A DNA stretch of 64,000 nt. Source: Prevotellaceae bacterium UBA3627 (GTDB lineage Bacteria > Bacteroidota > Bacteroidia > Bacteroidales > Bacteroidaceae). Location: the NCBI GenBank assembly GCA_002373375.1, contig DFLE01000047.1:10678-74677 (forward strand), given 5' to 3'. The notes beneath the pieces were generated by a model, which made no database searches, was not told the origin of the DNA, and saw only the letters and a list, made by a program, of their open reading frames with translations. Shown in pieces: positions 15,115-24,182 of the stretch (position 1 is its first letter; the number at the start of each line of letters is the position of its first letter). The position numbers and the translations under genes are program-made.

Positions 15115-16395
15115 CTATTCTATGCTCTCGGCTATGCTCTGCAATACATAGTCAAGTATCTCAGGAGTGTGTGTCTCGCTGATGAAGTTGCCCTCAAACT
15201 GTGACGGACTGACATAGATGCCGCGATGCAGCATGTTACGGAAGTAACGTGCGAAACGCTCTTGGTCGCTGTGCTTAGTGTCCTGGAAGTTGCGTACAGG
15301 ACCGTCGTTGAAGAAGAGCGTGAACATAGAGCCGCAACGGTTCAAGGTGATTCCCTTGCCATTGATTATCTTTTCCAACTCAGCAATGAAGCGGTCGCTC
15401 CTCTGCTCCAGTTCTTCATAGAAGCCAGGGCGTGACAATTGAGTCAGCGTCTCTATGCCGGCAGCCATTGCCACAGGATTGCCGCTCAGCGTGCCAGCCT
15501 GATATACCGGACCGTCAGGAGCCAACACCTTCATGATGTCAGCGCGTCCGCCAAAGGCAGCGGCAGGGAATCCGCCACCGACGATTTTTCCTACCGTCGT
15601 CATATCTGGAGTGATGCCAAAGCGTTGCTGCGCACCGCCACGTGACAGGCGGAAACCGGTGATGACCTCGTCGAATATCAGCACAGCCCCATGCTGTGAG
15701 GTGACCTCGCGTGTGGCCTTCAGGAAATCCTCCGTAGGGGTTACCACACCCATGTTACAGGCTACAGGCTCCAGTATCAGTGCGGCAACCTCGTCGCCGT
15801 GCTCGGAGAAGTAGCTGCGCAGGGCATCCACATCATTGTAAGGCAACACAACGGTGTATTGCACGAAACCGTCAGGTACGCCGGCGCTTGATGCGTTGGC
15901 TATGTTGGCAACGCCAGAGCCTGCGGAAACCAACAGGTGGTCAGCATGACCGTGGTAGTTACCCTCAAACTTCACAAGAATATTGCGTCCTGTATAGCCA
16001 CGTGCCACGCGGATGGCAGACATGGTAGCCTCCGTGCCGCTGTTGACGAAGCGCAGACGCTCCATTGACGGTATCGCCTCGCGCACCTTCTCTGCCAATG
16101 TTGTCTCTGCCAGAGTAGGTATGCCATAGCTGCTGCCGCGGCTGACGGCATCAATGGCTGCCTGACTTACGCGCTTGTTGTTGTGGCCAAGGATAAACAC
16201 ACCCCATGACATACAAAAGTCTATGAAGCGGTTGTCGTCAATGTCGGTAAAGTATGCGCCTTTGGCCTCCTTTACGAAGAGAGGGGTAGTACCTACACTC
16301 TTAAGAGCCCTTACCGGACTGTTTACTCCGCCGGGTATGACCTTCAGGGCCTGCTCAAAGGCGGCAGCTGACTTTATTCTTTCGTTTATGCCCAT
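15115..16395 (-). CDS. hemL: Glutamate-1-semialdehyde 2,1-aminomutase
   Basis: HemL converts glutamate-1-semialdehyde to 5-aminolevulinate using PLP, in the C5 route to tetrapyrroles. The 426-residue length is normal. Motifs: PGGVNSPVRA at the start, VNSGTEATMSAIRVARGYTGR, LIFDEVITGFR with the PLP-contact Asp, and TTVGKIVGGGFP carrying the Schiff-base Lys. Last gene of the minus-strand haem operon; its start overlaps the end of hemB by 10 bp. Confidence 0.97.
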   Translation of the reverse strand: MGINERIKSAAAFEQALKVIPGGVNSPVRALKSVGTTPLFVKEAKGAYFTDIDDNRFIDFCMSWGVFILGHNNKRVSQAAIDAVSRGSSYGIPTLAETTLAEKVREAIPSMERLRFVNSGTEATMSAIRVARGYTGRNILVKFEGNYHGHADHLLVSAGSGVANIANASSAGVPDGFVQYTVVLPYNDVDALRSYFSEHGDEVAALILEPVACNMGVVTPTEDFLKATREVTSQHGAVLIFDEVITGFRLSRGGAQQRFGITPDMTTVGKIVGGGFPAAAFGGRADIMKVLAPDGPVYQAGTLSGNPVAMAAGIETLTQLSRPGFYEELEQRSDRFIAELEKIINGKGITLNRCGSMFTLFFNDGPVRNFQDTKHSDQERFARYFRNMLHRGIYVSPSQFEGNFISETHTPEILDYVLQSIAESIE

Positions 16396-17357
16396 CGCTG
16401 CAAGTATTCTTTAGCGTAATAACTTATGATATATTGTGCTCCGGCGCGCTTGATAGCGATGAGGCTCTCATACACTACCCGCTGCTCATCGAGGTAACCT
16501 AACTTGGCAGCGGCTTTCAGCATTGAGTACTCGCCGCTCACCTGGTAAGCCACCATCGGAACCTGTGGGAAACGCTCCACACCACGTGCTATCATATCAA
16601 GATAAGGCATGGCAGGCTTCACCATTGTCCAGTCTGCTCCCTCCTCTATGTCGGCGGCAATCTCCTCCAGTCCCTGGTCATGAGTGCGGTAGTCCATCTG
16701 GTATGTCTTGCGGTCGCCGAAAGCAGGGGTGGAGTCGGCTGCGTCGCGGAATGGTCCATAGAATGCTGAAGCGTATTTGGCAGAGTATGCCAGAATCTTA
16801 CACTTGTCACGCAGTCCAGCCTCGCGCAGTCGCTTGTCGAGAGCCTCTATCTGTCCGTCCATCATGGCTGACGGTGCAACGAAGTCGGCACCCGCCTTGG
16901 CATGGACGTATGCCATCTCAGCCAACAGTGGCAGCGTGGCGTCATTCTCTACGTCATGGTTGTGTAACAGTCCGCAGTGGCCGTGGCTGGTGTACTCACA
17001 CAGGCACACATCGGTAATGACGCACACCTCAGGGATGGCAGCCTTGATGGCGCGCACGGCACGACATACCAAAGCGTCCTCGGCGTAAGCCAGTGAACCG
17101 CGCTCGTCCTTCAGCGAGTCTTCGATGACGCCGAAGAGAAGCACCTTGTCAATGCCAAGTGCGTAACATTCCTTTACGTCTGCCACAAGTGTGTCAATAG
17201 AAAAACGATAAATACCGGGCATGGTGCTGATTTCCTCTTTCACACCCTCACCCTCTACTACGAAATAAGGATAGATAAAGTCCTTTGCACCGAGAGCGAC
17301 GTCTGCATATTTGTCGCGTGTGGCCTGGTCCTTACGAAATTCTCTGAATCGTTTCAT
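16386..17357 (-). CDS. hemB: Delta-aminolevulinic acid dehydratase (porphobilinogen synthase)
   Basis: The enzyme condenses two 5-aminolevulinate to porphobilinogen. The 323-residue protein has the active-site Lys regions (ILAYSAKYASAFYGPFRDA and TMVKPAMPYLD) and the three-Cys metal site in DVCLCEYTSHGHCG, indicating a zinc-type enzyme. It overlaps hemL by 10 bp and follows hemD by 20 bp. Confidence 0.97.
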   Translation of the reverse strand: MKRFREFRKDQATRDKYADVALGAKDFIYPYFVVEGEGVKEEISTMPGIYRFSIDTLVADVKECYALGIDKVLLFGVIEDSLKDERGSLAYAEDALVCRAVRAIKAAIPEVCVITDVCLCEYTSHGHCGLLHNHDVENDATLPLLAEMAYVHAKAGADFVAPSAMMDGQIEALDKRLREAGLRDKCKILAYSAKYASAFYGPFRDAADSTPAFGDRKTYQMDYRTHDQGLEEIAADIEEGADWTMVKPAMPYLDMIARGVERFPQVPMVAYQVSGEYSMLKAAAKLGYLDEQRVVYESLIAIKRAGAQYIISYYAKEYLQRWA

Positions 17358-17377
17358 ATATCTTGTTGTTTTAATTG

Positions 17378-17989
17378 TTATTCCCTTCTGTCTCCCTCTA
17401 TCTTCTTTAATACCTCCTGTAAATGCCTCTCCGTTATACGTCCTCGTGTGAGCAACTGCTTGTCTGTAGGCAGTTTGCCATAAAGGCGGATGAAATTGTC
17501 AATGGTGCTGGGCGAGGAGAATACTATGGTATCCACCTGGCTCAGGTCAACCTTCATTGCATTCTCAGGCATACGGTTCTCATAGGCGGTGACCGTTGTG
17601 ACGTCAAACCCTAAGTTACGCAGTCCCTCGGGTATGATACTCAGTGCGAGGTTGGAGCGTGGTATCAGTACGCGTCCGCGCGGTTGCTCGGCAAACCAGT
17701 CGATAACGCCGTAGCTGTCATCTTTCTCTACCTGTTTTATTGTCTCTGCTCCGGCCAGTCGTAAAGCCTCTGTGGTGACGGGACCTATTGCCACGATGAC
17801 AGGGTGCTGGCAGCGTGGCGGGAAATAGGTTACGGCATGGCGGGAGGTGTAGAGCAGATAGTCATAGGTGTCAACCTCGTCTGCAGCCTCCATCAGTCTG
17901 CTGGTGTCAGCCACCGGCTTTATCTCGATTAGCGGTGTGTGCACAAACGAGGTGTCGGGACAACTGATGCCTGTATAGAGAGTCTTCAT
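17378..17989 (-). CDS. hemD: Uroporphyrinogen-III synthase
   Basis: HemD cyclises hydroxymethylbilane with inversion of ring D. The protein is 203 residues, shorter than the usual 240-260, but the bilobed pattern is visible: HTPLIEIKPV and DYLLYTSRHAVTYF in the first lobe, VIVAIGPVTTEALRLAG at the hinge, and VFSSPSTIDNFIRLYG in the second. Sequence conservation is low in this family, so context carries weight. Its start overlaps the stop of the HemA-HemC fusion by 4 bp. Confidence 0.85.
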   Translation of the reverse strand: MKTLYTGISCPDTSFVHTPLIEIKPVADTSRLMEAADEVDTYDYLLYTSRHAVTYFPPRCQHPVIVAIGPVTTEALRLAGAETIKQVEKDDSYGVIDWFAEQPRGRVLIPRSNLALSIIPEGLRNLGFDVTTVTAYENRMPENAMKVDLSQVDTIVFSSPSTIDNFIRLYGKLPTDKQLLTRGRITERHLQEVLKKIEGDRRE

Positions 17990-19518
17990 AATATGCTGCC
18001 TTTAGAGAATATGGCTTTCAGGTCCTCACGTCCTTTGCGTGCCGTTACTGCCAACCTGCCCTGCATGGGGTGTGTCTCAAAGGGCAGCACCTCGGCGATG
18101 TCCTGCTCCATGCCCAGACGCTTCAATGCACATGTAGCTACGATGGCTGCGTCAACATCGCCACGGCGCACCTGCTCCACGCGGTCCTCTATACATCCTC
18201 TTATGCCCACTATCTCAAGGTCGGGACGTAATGCCAGCAGTTCCTTACGTCGTAGTGGAGAGCTGGTGCCTATGCGACTGCCAGCCGGCAGTTCCTGCAG
18301 TTTCATGTTGTCACGGCTTACGAGAGAGTCGGACTTGTCAAATGCCTCGTAAAGGGCTATTACCTCCAGACCATCATTCAGGTGCTCGGGCAGGTCCTTG
18401 GCAGAGTGGATGGCAATGTCGGCCTCGCCGTTCAACAGAGCAAGGTCCAGTTCGCGGGTGAACATGTCATCAGGAGCCTCGCCGTTCAGTAGTGAAAGGT
18501 CTTGGCGCTTGTCGCCAAATGACTCCAGTATCTTCAGCTTGTAGGGCGTGTCGGGTATTTTGCTCATGACCTCCTTCACCTGTATCTGTGACAAGCGGCT
18601 TCCACGAGCTACGATACGTATGGTGTGATGAGCACGGCGACGCGCCATCAGGTCGCGCAGCAGGCCAATCTCTTCCTCTATCATGAGTTCGGCTTTCTGT
18701 ACCTCCTCACGACGCACGGCGATGTTGCTCTGAACCTGTTGCTCTATATCCTGCAGGTTATACAGCTTTACACCTTTTATATCTGTGACCTCAGGGTCAA
18801 TGTCACGTGGGAAGGCAAGGTCGATGGCAAGCATCGGATGTGTAGTGTCAAGGTCATCTTTGAAGACTATGGCATGTGGACTTGATGTAGCGCTGATAAG
18901 AATGTCTGCCTTGCGCAGAAAGTCACGCTTCTCGTCAAGACGATAGACCTCAATGCCGTAGGGGTCTGCCAACTTGTGTGCCTTCTCCTCTGTTCTGTTG
19001 GCAAGGAACATCAGCTCTGCTCCTTTGTTCTTCAAGAACTTAATGATGTCCTCCGTCAGTTTGTTGACACCTATGATGGTGATATTGGCATTCTTCAGGT
19101 TGACGTGCTCTCTCTCTATAATCTCTATGGCAGCCAGACTGTGACTCACGGCACCCTGACTGATTTGTGTCTCGGTGCGCACCTTCTTTCCAATCTGCAG
19201 TGCACACTCAAAGAGCTTGTGCAGTCCGGCAGACAGCTTATTGCCGCTGTCCCTGGCAGTCATGTAGGCTTCCTTCACCTGCCCCTGTATGGCGCGTTCG
19301 CCTATGATGGCGCTCTCCAGTCCGCACACTACGCGGAAGAGGTGACGTGCTACGGCGTCGGGTACATCTCCGTCGCCATAATACAACTCAACTCTGTTGC
19401 AGGTCTGCAGTAAGACAGAGGGTCCTACAGCGTCAAGGTCAAGTTGTTTGAAATAATCCTCACGGTCGGTGAGCGAGGTGTTTTGATGATTTATTGATTT
19501 ATATTGAATCATTACCAA
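17986..19518 (-). CDS. HemA-HemC fusion: glutamyl-tRNA reductase plus shortened hydroxymethylbilane synthase
   Basis: One 510-residue protein joins two haem enzymes. Residues 1-295 are glutamyl-tRNA reductase: catalytic Cys40 in LLQTCNRVELYYG, IIGERAIQGQVKEAY, the NADPH-binding ITIIGVNKL and the LANRTEEKA region. Only a stub of the C-terminal dimerisation domain remains. Residues about 299-510 are hydroxymethylbilane synthase: IRIVARGSRLSQIQV, HSAKDLPEHL with catalytic Asp375, and PAGSRIGTSSPLRRKELL. The chain stops after the strand that closes domain 1. The third domain, which in known HemC holds the Cys that anchors the dipyrromethane cofactor, is absent, and hemD starts at once (ATGA overlap). 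Both steps flank 5-aminolevulinate and porphobilinogen chemistry in the same operon. Confidence 0.9.
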   Translation of the reverse strand: MVMIQYKSINHQNTSLTDREDYFKQLDLDAVGPSVLLQTCNRVELYYGDGDVPDAVARHLFRVVCGLESAIIGERAIQGQVKEAYMTARDSGNKLSAGLHKLFECALQIGKKVRTETQISQGAVSHSLAAIEIIEREHVNLKNANITIIGVNKLTEDIIKFLKNKGAELMFLANRTEEKAHKLADPYGIEVYRLDEKRDFLRKADILISATSSPHAIVFKDDLDTTHPMLAIDLAFPRDIDPEVTDIKGVKLYNLQDIEQQVQSNIAVRREEVQKAELMIEEEIGLLRDLMARRRAHHTIRIVARGSRLSQIQVKEVMSKIPDTPYKLKILESFGDKRQDLSLLNGEAPDDMFTRELDLALLNGEADIAIHSAKDLPEHLNDGLEVIALYEAFDKSDSLVSRDNMKLQELPAGSRIGTSSPLRRKELLALRPDLEIVGIRGCIEDRVEQVRRGDVDAAIVATCALKRLGMEQDIAEVLPFETHPMQGRLAVTARKGREDLKAIFSKGSIL

Positions 19519-20528
19519 TTAGTGGTCTTTATCCAGTTTACAAGAAATTTCACATTGTCGAAAGGCGTGTCTGCCAACACTCCGTGGCCTAAGTTGACTA
19601 TCCAGCGCCTGTGCTCATGGAAGAGAGGCTTATATTCTTCCAACTTACGGGCTATTACCTCCTGTGGAGCAAAAAGCAGATGGGGGTCGATATTACCTTG
19701 AAGTCCCACTTCTGGATGTACCATCCTGTTTGCGTCAGTAAGAGACGTCTGCCAGTCAATGCTTACGAAGTCGCATACATCAGGCGTGATGAGGTTTAGT
19801 CCGCAGCCCAATCCCTTGGGGAAGAATATCATGGGGATGCCGGCGGAGCGTATAGCGTCAGCAATGCGGCACACCGCAGGCAGGAATACCTCCTTATAGA
19901 CATCTGTGGGCACTATCCCGGCATGGCTCTCAAACAGTTGGAAAGCGTTGATGCCGTGCTCTATCTGGCGTGTGGCATATTCTATAGAAAGGTCTGTGAC
20001 CGCAGCAATCAGTTTCTTAGTCTCCTCCGGGTTCTGGTAGAAGAACTTCTTGGCCTCGGGGAATGTTGACTTGGTACTGATGCCCTGCAGCATATAGCAG
20101 AGCGTAGTGAGAGGTGCGCCGCAGAAACCGATGAGCGGAACGCTGCTCTGTTGCACTGTGCAGTCTATAGCTTGATATACATGGTCTAAGCGTTCAGGCC
20201 TTGCACTGATATGTTTCAGAGGATGCTGGTATTGGCTCAAGGGAGTAGGAAAGCGTGGTCCACGCTCAGTCCACTCAAGGTCCATGCCCATAGCCGTAGG
20301 GATGGTGAGTATGTCATTGAACATTATAGCAGCGTCCACGCCTAAGTCTTCCACAGGCATGAGTGTAACGCGGGCTGCCAACTCTGGTGTCTGCATCAGT
20401 TCGGAGAAAGAGTGATGTTCCCGTAGTTGACGATACCTCGGGAGTACGCGCCCGGCTTGTCGCATCAGCCAAACCGGCGGACGCTGACAACTTTCTCCTT
20501 TTATCGTTTTTAGAAATATGCTATCCAT
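19512..20528 (-). CDS. hemE: Uroporphyrinogen decarboxylase
   Basis: HemE removes four carboxylates from uroporphyrinogen III to give coproporphyrinogen III. The 338-residue protein has the N-terminal signature PPVWLMRQAGRVLPRYR and the catalytic Asp region AAIMFNDILT; IGFCGAPLTTLCYM and LGHGVLADTPFDNV are also family features. Seven bases overlap with the HemA-HemC gene. Confidence 0.97.
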   Translation of the reverse strand: MDSIFLKTIKGESCQRPPVWLMRQAGRVLPRYRQLREHHSFSELMQTPELAARVTLMPVEDLGVDAAIMFNDILTIPTAMGMDLEWTERGPRFPTPLSQYQHPLKHISARPERLDHVYQAIDCTVQQSSVPLIGFCGAPLTTLCYMLQGISTKSTFPEAKKFFYQNPEETKKLIAAVTDLSIEYATRQIEHGINAFQLFESHAGIVPTDVYKEVFLPAVCRIADAIRSAGIPMIFFPKGLGCGLNLITPDVCDFVSIDWQTSLTDANRMVHPEVGLQGNIDPHLLFAPQEVIARKLEEYKPLFHEHRRWIVNLGHGVLADTPFDNVKFLVNWIKTTNW

Positions 20529-20537
20529 GAAAGCGTG

Positions 20538-21911
20538 TTATATCTGATTGGCTATGTCGGTTGCCTGCTTGATGCGATGTGCCATGCCTATACCGTCGCG
20601 CAGGTTGCCGGCAATGGTCAGTCCGGGATATTGCTTCTGTATCTGCTCTATAGCCTCAAAGCGTTCTCCTGAGGTTATTTGATATTGTGGTATGGCATGG
20701 TGATGACGGAAGATGCGGATGAGGTCGGGCTTGACATGCTCAGGGAATTTCAGTATAGAGTGGAAATGCTCCTCCACAAGTGCTGTCAGTTCGGCGTCGC
20801 TCTTGTCAAGTAACTCGGCATGGCGTACGCCGCCAATGAAATAAGTGAAGAGCGCACCGCCTTCAGGGGCACGACCAGTAAAACAGGCAGAAGGGAATAG
20901 TATGCCGAGCACTCGCTTGTTCTCGCAAGTGGGCACCAGTCCACCGAAAGCCTTGTAGTCACCTCCGAGTGTGTCGTTTACGCCGACGCCGACTTCTACC
21001 ACAGGGGCATACTGCAGGTTGTTCAGCTTACGCATGGCATCATCGCCGATAAATGGTAACATCCCAGGTAACTCATAAGCACCACAGGTGGTCACTACCT
21101 GTTTGCAATCTATCTGCTCTTCCTCTCCCACCTTATTTATATATGTAACACGCCAACCGTCTTCAGTAGGTGTTACCTTTGTCTCTTTTACTCCGAGGGC
21201 AAACCGCTGCGGACCTAAGTATTCAGCTATGGACTGTGTTATCATGCTCAGTCCGCCGACAGCAGAGAATACTTTCTTCGTTGCCAGACGGTCACGGTCG
21301 GACTTGGGTTCGCGCATCTTGGTGATGGCACCACGAACGAAGCTGCCGTAGTTCTGCTCCAGGTTATAGAGCTTTGGCAGTGCGTAGCGTGTGATAAGAG
21401 TGTCGGGATTACCTGCATATACGCCAGATAGGAAAGGGTCAACGGCATAGTCAACGAAGGACTTTCCTAATCGACGACGTGCCAAAGATCCGACTGATTC
21501 ATCGGGGTTGTCGCCTTTCTTCCTCCATGGTTCACCAAGGATACGCAGCTTGTCGCTTAACGTAAACAATGGGGTGGTGACTGCGCTTATAAGTCCGGAT
21601 GGAAGGTCGTGAAAACGATTTCCCTTCCATATCAATCGACGCTTGGAGGCATCAGGCGCTGTCTCTAAACGACACTTGCCGCCAGAGGTCTGCTCAAGGT
21701 CTGCCATCAGTTCTGCCACCTCTGGATTGGATATTGTTCCGGTGTTTGGACCGCTCTCAAATACAAATCCACCCTCACGGTGTGTCTGTATCTGTCCGCC
21801 GACCTTGTCCATCTGCTCCACAACCATGAGCTCACGTCCTTTTCGTGCAAGCAGGTAGGCTGTGGTAAGACCGGTAAGACCGGCGCCAATAATTACTATA
21901 TCTGTTTTCAT
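20538..21911 (-). CDS. hemG: Protoporphyrinogen oxidase (HemY type)
   Basis: This FAD enzyme oxidises protoporphyrinogen IX to protoporphyrin IX. The N-terminus DIVIIGAGLTGLTTAYLLARKG is the dinucleotide-binding motif, followed by GGQIQTHREGGFVFESGPNT; the C-terminal LTIAGNLRDGIGMAHRIKQA closes the FAD site. Length 457. Oxygen is the usual acceptor for this type, while the neighbouring HemN is oxygen-independent; anaerobes with this pairing probably use another acceptor. The gene symbol follows the usual Bacteroidota label; hemY would also be correct. Confidence 0.92.
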   Translation of the reverse strand: MKTDIVIIGAGLTGLTTAYLLARKGRELMVVEQMDKVGGQIQTHREGGFVFESGPNTGTISNPEVAELMADLEQTSGGKCRLETAPDASKRRLIWKGNRFHDLPSGLISAVTTPLFTLSDKLRILGEPWRKKGDNPDESVGSLARRRLGKSFVDYAVDPFLSGVYAGNPDTLITRYALPKLYNLEQNYGSFVRGAITKMREPKSDRDRLATKKVFSAVGGLSMITQSIAEYLGPQRFALGVKETKVTPTEDGWRVTYINKVGEEEQIDCKQVVTTCGAYELPGMLPFIGDDAMRKLNNLQYAPVVEVGVGVNDTLGGDYKAFGGLVPTCENKRVLGILFPSACFTGRAPEGGALFTYFIGGVRHAELLDKSDAELTALVEEHFHSILKFPEHVKPDLIRIFRHHHAIPQYQITSGERFEAIEQIQKQYPGLTIAGNLRDGIGMAHRIKQATDIANQI

Positions 21912-21919
21912 TAAGTTTT

Positions 21920-23257
21920 TTATATCGGTTTTGAAAATGATTTCGTGGTGTGTTGCATCAGCGGGTCAAGCAGGGCTGCCACATTGCGTACAAATGGCGA
22001 ACTCTCATGAGTCATGCGTATGGTGTTGCCGCTGATGGTGACGATGCCGTCGGACTGCATCTCTGCTAAACGTGACTCGTCAAAGTTTACTGCTGCGCGT
22101 TGCTCGTCACTCAGTGTTACATGGTAGTTACACATCAGTGCGTCAATGACCTCGCGCACTAACTGCTGCTCATGGCTGAGGGTATATCCTTTTTTGATGG
22201 GCAGGTGACCGCTGTTCACGATTTCTATGTACTCTTTGATGTCTTTTGTGTTCTGTGCGTATGCCGTCTCTAACTGGCTGATGCCTGTCACGCCGATGGC
22301 ATATACTTGTGCTGTGGTGCGTCGGGTGCAATAGCCTTGGAAGTTACGGTGCAGCTGTCCGTTCTGTAGTGCAGTGTATAGTTCGTCGTCAGGTCGTACG
22401 AAGTGGTCCAGTCCTACCCGTACATAACCGGCTGACTGCAGCATCTGGGCTGCCTCGTTAAACATACGTTCCTTCTCCTCACTTGCCGGCAGACCTGCTT
22501 TCTCAAGTATTAGCTGCTGTTTCTTCAGCCATGGTACATGGGCGTAGCTGAACATTACCAGGCGGTCAGGCTGCAGTGCTATGGCACGCTCGATAGAACG
22601 ACAGAAGGATTCTGCTGTCTGGTGAGGCAAGCCGAAGAGGAAGTCTAAGTTTATCTTTGCTCCTGCATCGCGCAATACTGCAAAGATATCTTCCATACGC
22701 TCCTGTGACGGGCGGCGGTTGACAGTCTTCAATACCTGTTCGTTGAAATCCTGAATGCCGATGCTGAAACGTGAGAAACCTGCGTCTGTCAGTCCTTTCC
22801 AGTCTTGTAGCGACAAGTAGCCGGGATGGCACTCTATTGCCACCTCAGGCTGAGCAATCTTAGGAAATGCTGTCAGCAAGTGTTGGTTGAGAGCCTGAAT
22901 GATGGTAGGCTGCAATGTGGTGGGGCTTCCGCCTCCGTAGTGTATCTGTGATATCTGTCTGCCATTATCAAGTAGTGGTATCAGCTGGTCTATCTCCTTG
23001 TGCAGTGCCTCTACATAGGCATTGACAACCGTCTCGTTTTGCATGGCGTAAGAGTTGCATGCACAATAGTGGCATAGATGCCTGCAGAAAGGTATGTGCA
23101 GATAGAATGACAGGTTGGGTTCCTTGGCTGCGTTTGATTTCTGTACGGCAGTAAGGTATTCTTCCTCTGAATACTCCTTGAAGAAATTGGCTGGCGGGTA
23201 ACTCGTGTATCGAGGTACGGGTACATTATATTTCTCTATAATGGATTGTTGTATCAC
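21920..23257 (-). CDS. hemN: Oxygen-independent coproporphyrinogen III oxidase (radical SAM)
   Basis: HemN decarboxylates two propionates of coproporphyrinogen III anaerobically. The iron-sulphur motif is in LHIPFCRHLCHYCACNS (CX3CX2CXC), followed by IHYGGGSPTTLQ and FSIGIQDFNEQVLKTVNR. The C-terminal HemN domain includes YCTRRTTAQVYAIGVTGIS. At 445 residues it is full length and is HemN rather than HemW. It is the first gene of the operon; a consensus promoter lies at 23292-23322. Confidence 0.95.
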   Translation of the reverse strand: MIQQSIIEKYNVPVPRYTSYPPANFFKEYSEEEYLTAVQKSNAAKEPNLSFYLHIPFCRHLCHYCACNSYAMQNETVVNAYVEALHKEIDQLIPLLDNGRQISQIHYGGGSPTTLQPTIIQALNQHLLTAFPKIAQPEVAIECHPGYLSLQDWKGLTDAGFSRFSIGIQDFNEQVLKTVNRRPSQERMEDIFAVLRDAGAKINLDFLFGLPHQTAESFCRSIERAIALQPDRLVMFSYAHVPWLKKQQLILEKAGLPASEEKERMFNEAAQMLQSAGYVRVGLDHFVRPDDELYTALQNGQLHRNFQGYCTRRTTAQVYAIGVTGISQLETAYAQNTKDIKEYIEIVNSGHLPIKKGYTLSHEQQLVREVIDALMCNYHVTLSDEQRAAVNFDESRLAEMQSDGIVTISGNTIRMTHESSPFVRNVAALLDPLMQHTTKSFSKPI

Positions 23258-23291
23258 GTATGTCTTGCTCTTTTTTGTTGTTTTGCGTATG

Positions 23292-23322
23292 CAAAAGTAT
23301 GTCTTTTTTTCTTTTTGCGCAA
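23292..23322 (-). promoter_or_regulatory. Bacteroidota-type promoter of the haem operon
   Basis: Minus-strand -7 TACTTTTG at 23292-23299 and -33 TTG at 23320-23322, 20 bp apart, about 35 bp before the hemN start codon. Confidence 0.75.
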
Positions 23323-23395
23323 TCCTTATTTATGTGGATAAAGGATGCTTGTGAATGGTGTAATACTTACTATTGTGTATTTGTATAATACACGG

Positions 23396-23432
23396 AAGGC
23401 CTCCTCTCTCTGGGTAGGAGAGGGGAGGCCTT
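23396..23432. terminator. GC-rich hairpin between fabG and hemN
   Basis: AAGGCCTCC with CTCTC pairs with GAGAG and GGAGGCCTT around a short loop. A U-run is not obvious on either strand, so it may act as a transcript 3' end rather than a classical terminator for the minus-strand fabG transcript. Confidence 0.6.
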
Positions 23433-23437
23433 AGGGT

Positions 23438-24169
23438 TTAAGTGTATAGTCCGCCGTTGATAGACACCACCTCGCCGGTGATGTATTTTGCCTTGTCAGA
23501 GAGAAGGAAGCAGACGAGGTCAGCTACTTCCTCTGGCTTGCCGAAACGTTTGCATGGCACCTGCTGCTTAAGGGTGTCAACGTCAAGGTCTTTTGTCATG
23601 TCAGACTCAATGAAGCCCGGTGCAACGGCATTTACCGTTACTGCACGTGCAGCAACCTCTTGTGCCAAGGCCTTTGTGGCTCCGATGATGCCGGCCTTTG
23701 TGGCGCTATAGTTAGTCTGGCCCGGCAGACCTTTCAGTCCGCTGAGAGAAGCCATATTGACGATGCTGCCGCCGTGCTTGCGCATCATCATCTTAGGCAA
23801 CACCTTACGTGTTACATAGTAGAGGGCGTCAAGTGATGTGTTGAGCACAGCATGCCAGTCCTCTGCCGGCATCATGAACATCATATTGTCACGTCTGATG
23901 CCTGCATTGTTTACGAGGTATGCAATGTAGTCGTCAGGGTGGTCCTGCTCCCACTTGTCGATGGCTGCGTCAACAGCTTCCATGTTACTTACGTCACACT
24001 TCATCAGTTCGGCAGCAACGCCTTGCTCCTCGCAAAGAGCCTTTACTTCTTCTGCTGCTGCGTCACTTGACTGGTAGTTGATGATGACAGGTATGCCTTC
24101 GCCTGCCAGTTTCAAACAGATGGCGCGTCCTAATCCGCGCGAACCGCCTGTTACTAATGCGTATTTCAT
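23438..24169 (-). CDS. fabG: Short-chain dehydrogenase, 3-oxoacyl-ACP reductase (FabG-like)
   Basis: This is an NADPH-dependent SDR of 243 residues reducing a 3-ketoacyl thioester, by family. Visible: cofactor site LVTGGSRGLGRAI, NNAGIRRDN, catalytic Ser in SLSGLKG, YxxxK in TNYSATKAGII, and APGFIESDM. It follows the pectate lyase gene by 13 bp, which is odd for a housekeeping fabG. It may be a paralogue with another substrate, or just the distal gene of this transcript. Confidence 0.85.
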   Translation of the reverse strand: MKYALVTGGSRGLGRAICLKLAGEGIPVIINYQSSDAAAEEVKALCEEQGVAAELMKCDVSNMEAVDAAIDKWEQDHPDDYIAYLVNNAGIRRDNMMFMMPAEDWHAVLNTSLDALYYVTRKVLPKMMMRKHGGSIVNMASLSGLKGLPGQTNYSATKAGIIGATKALAQEVAARAVTVNAVAPGFIESDMTKDLDVDTLKQQVPCKRFGKPEEVADLVCFLLSDKAKYITGEVVSINGGLYT

Positions 24170-24182
24170 ATATGTTTATGTT

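Noticed and set aside
23396..23432. Operator for the haem operon in the hairpin before hemN
   Set aside because: The hairpin lies upstream of the -33 element by more than 70 bp and is better placed as the 3' end of the fabG transcript; no other copy of it was seen.
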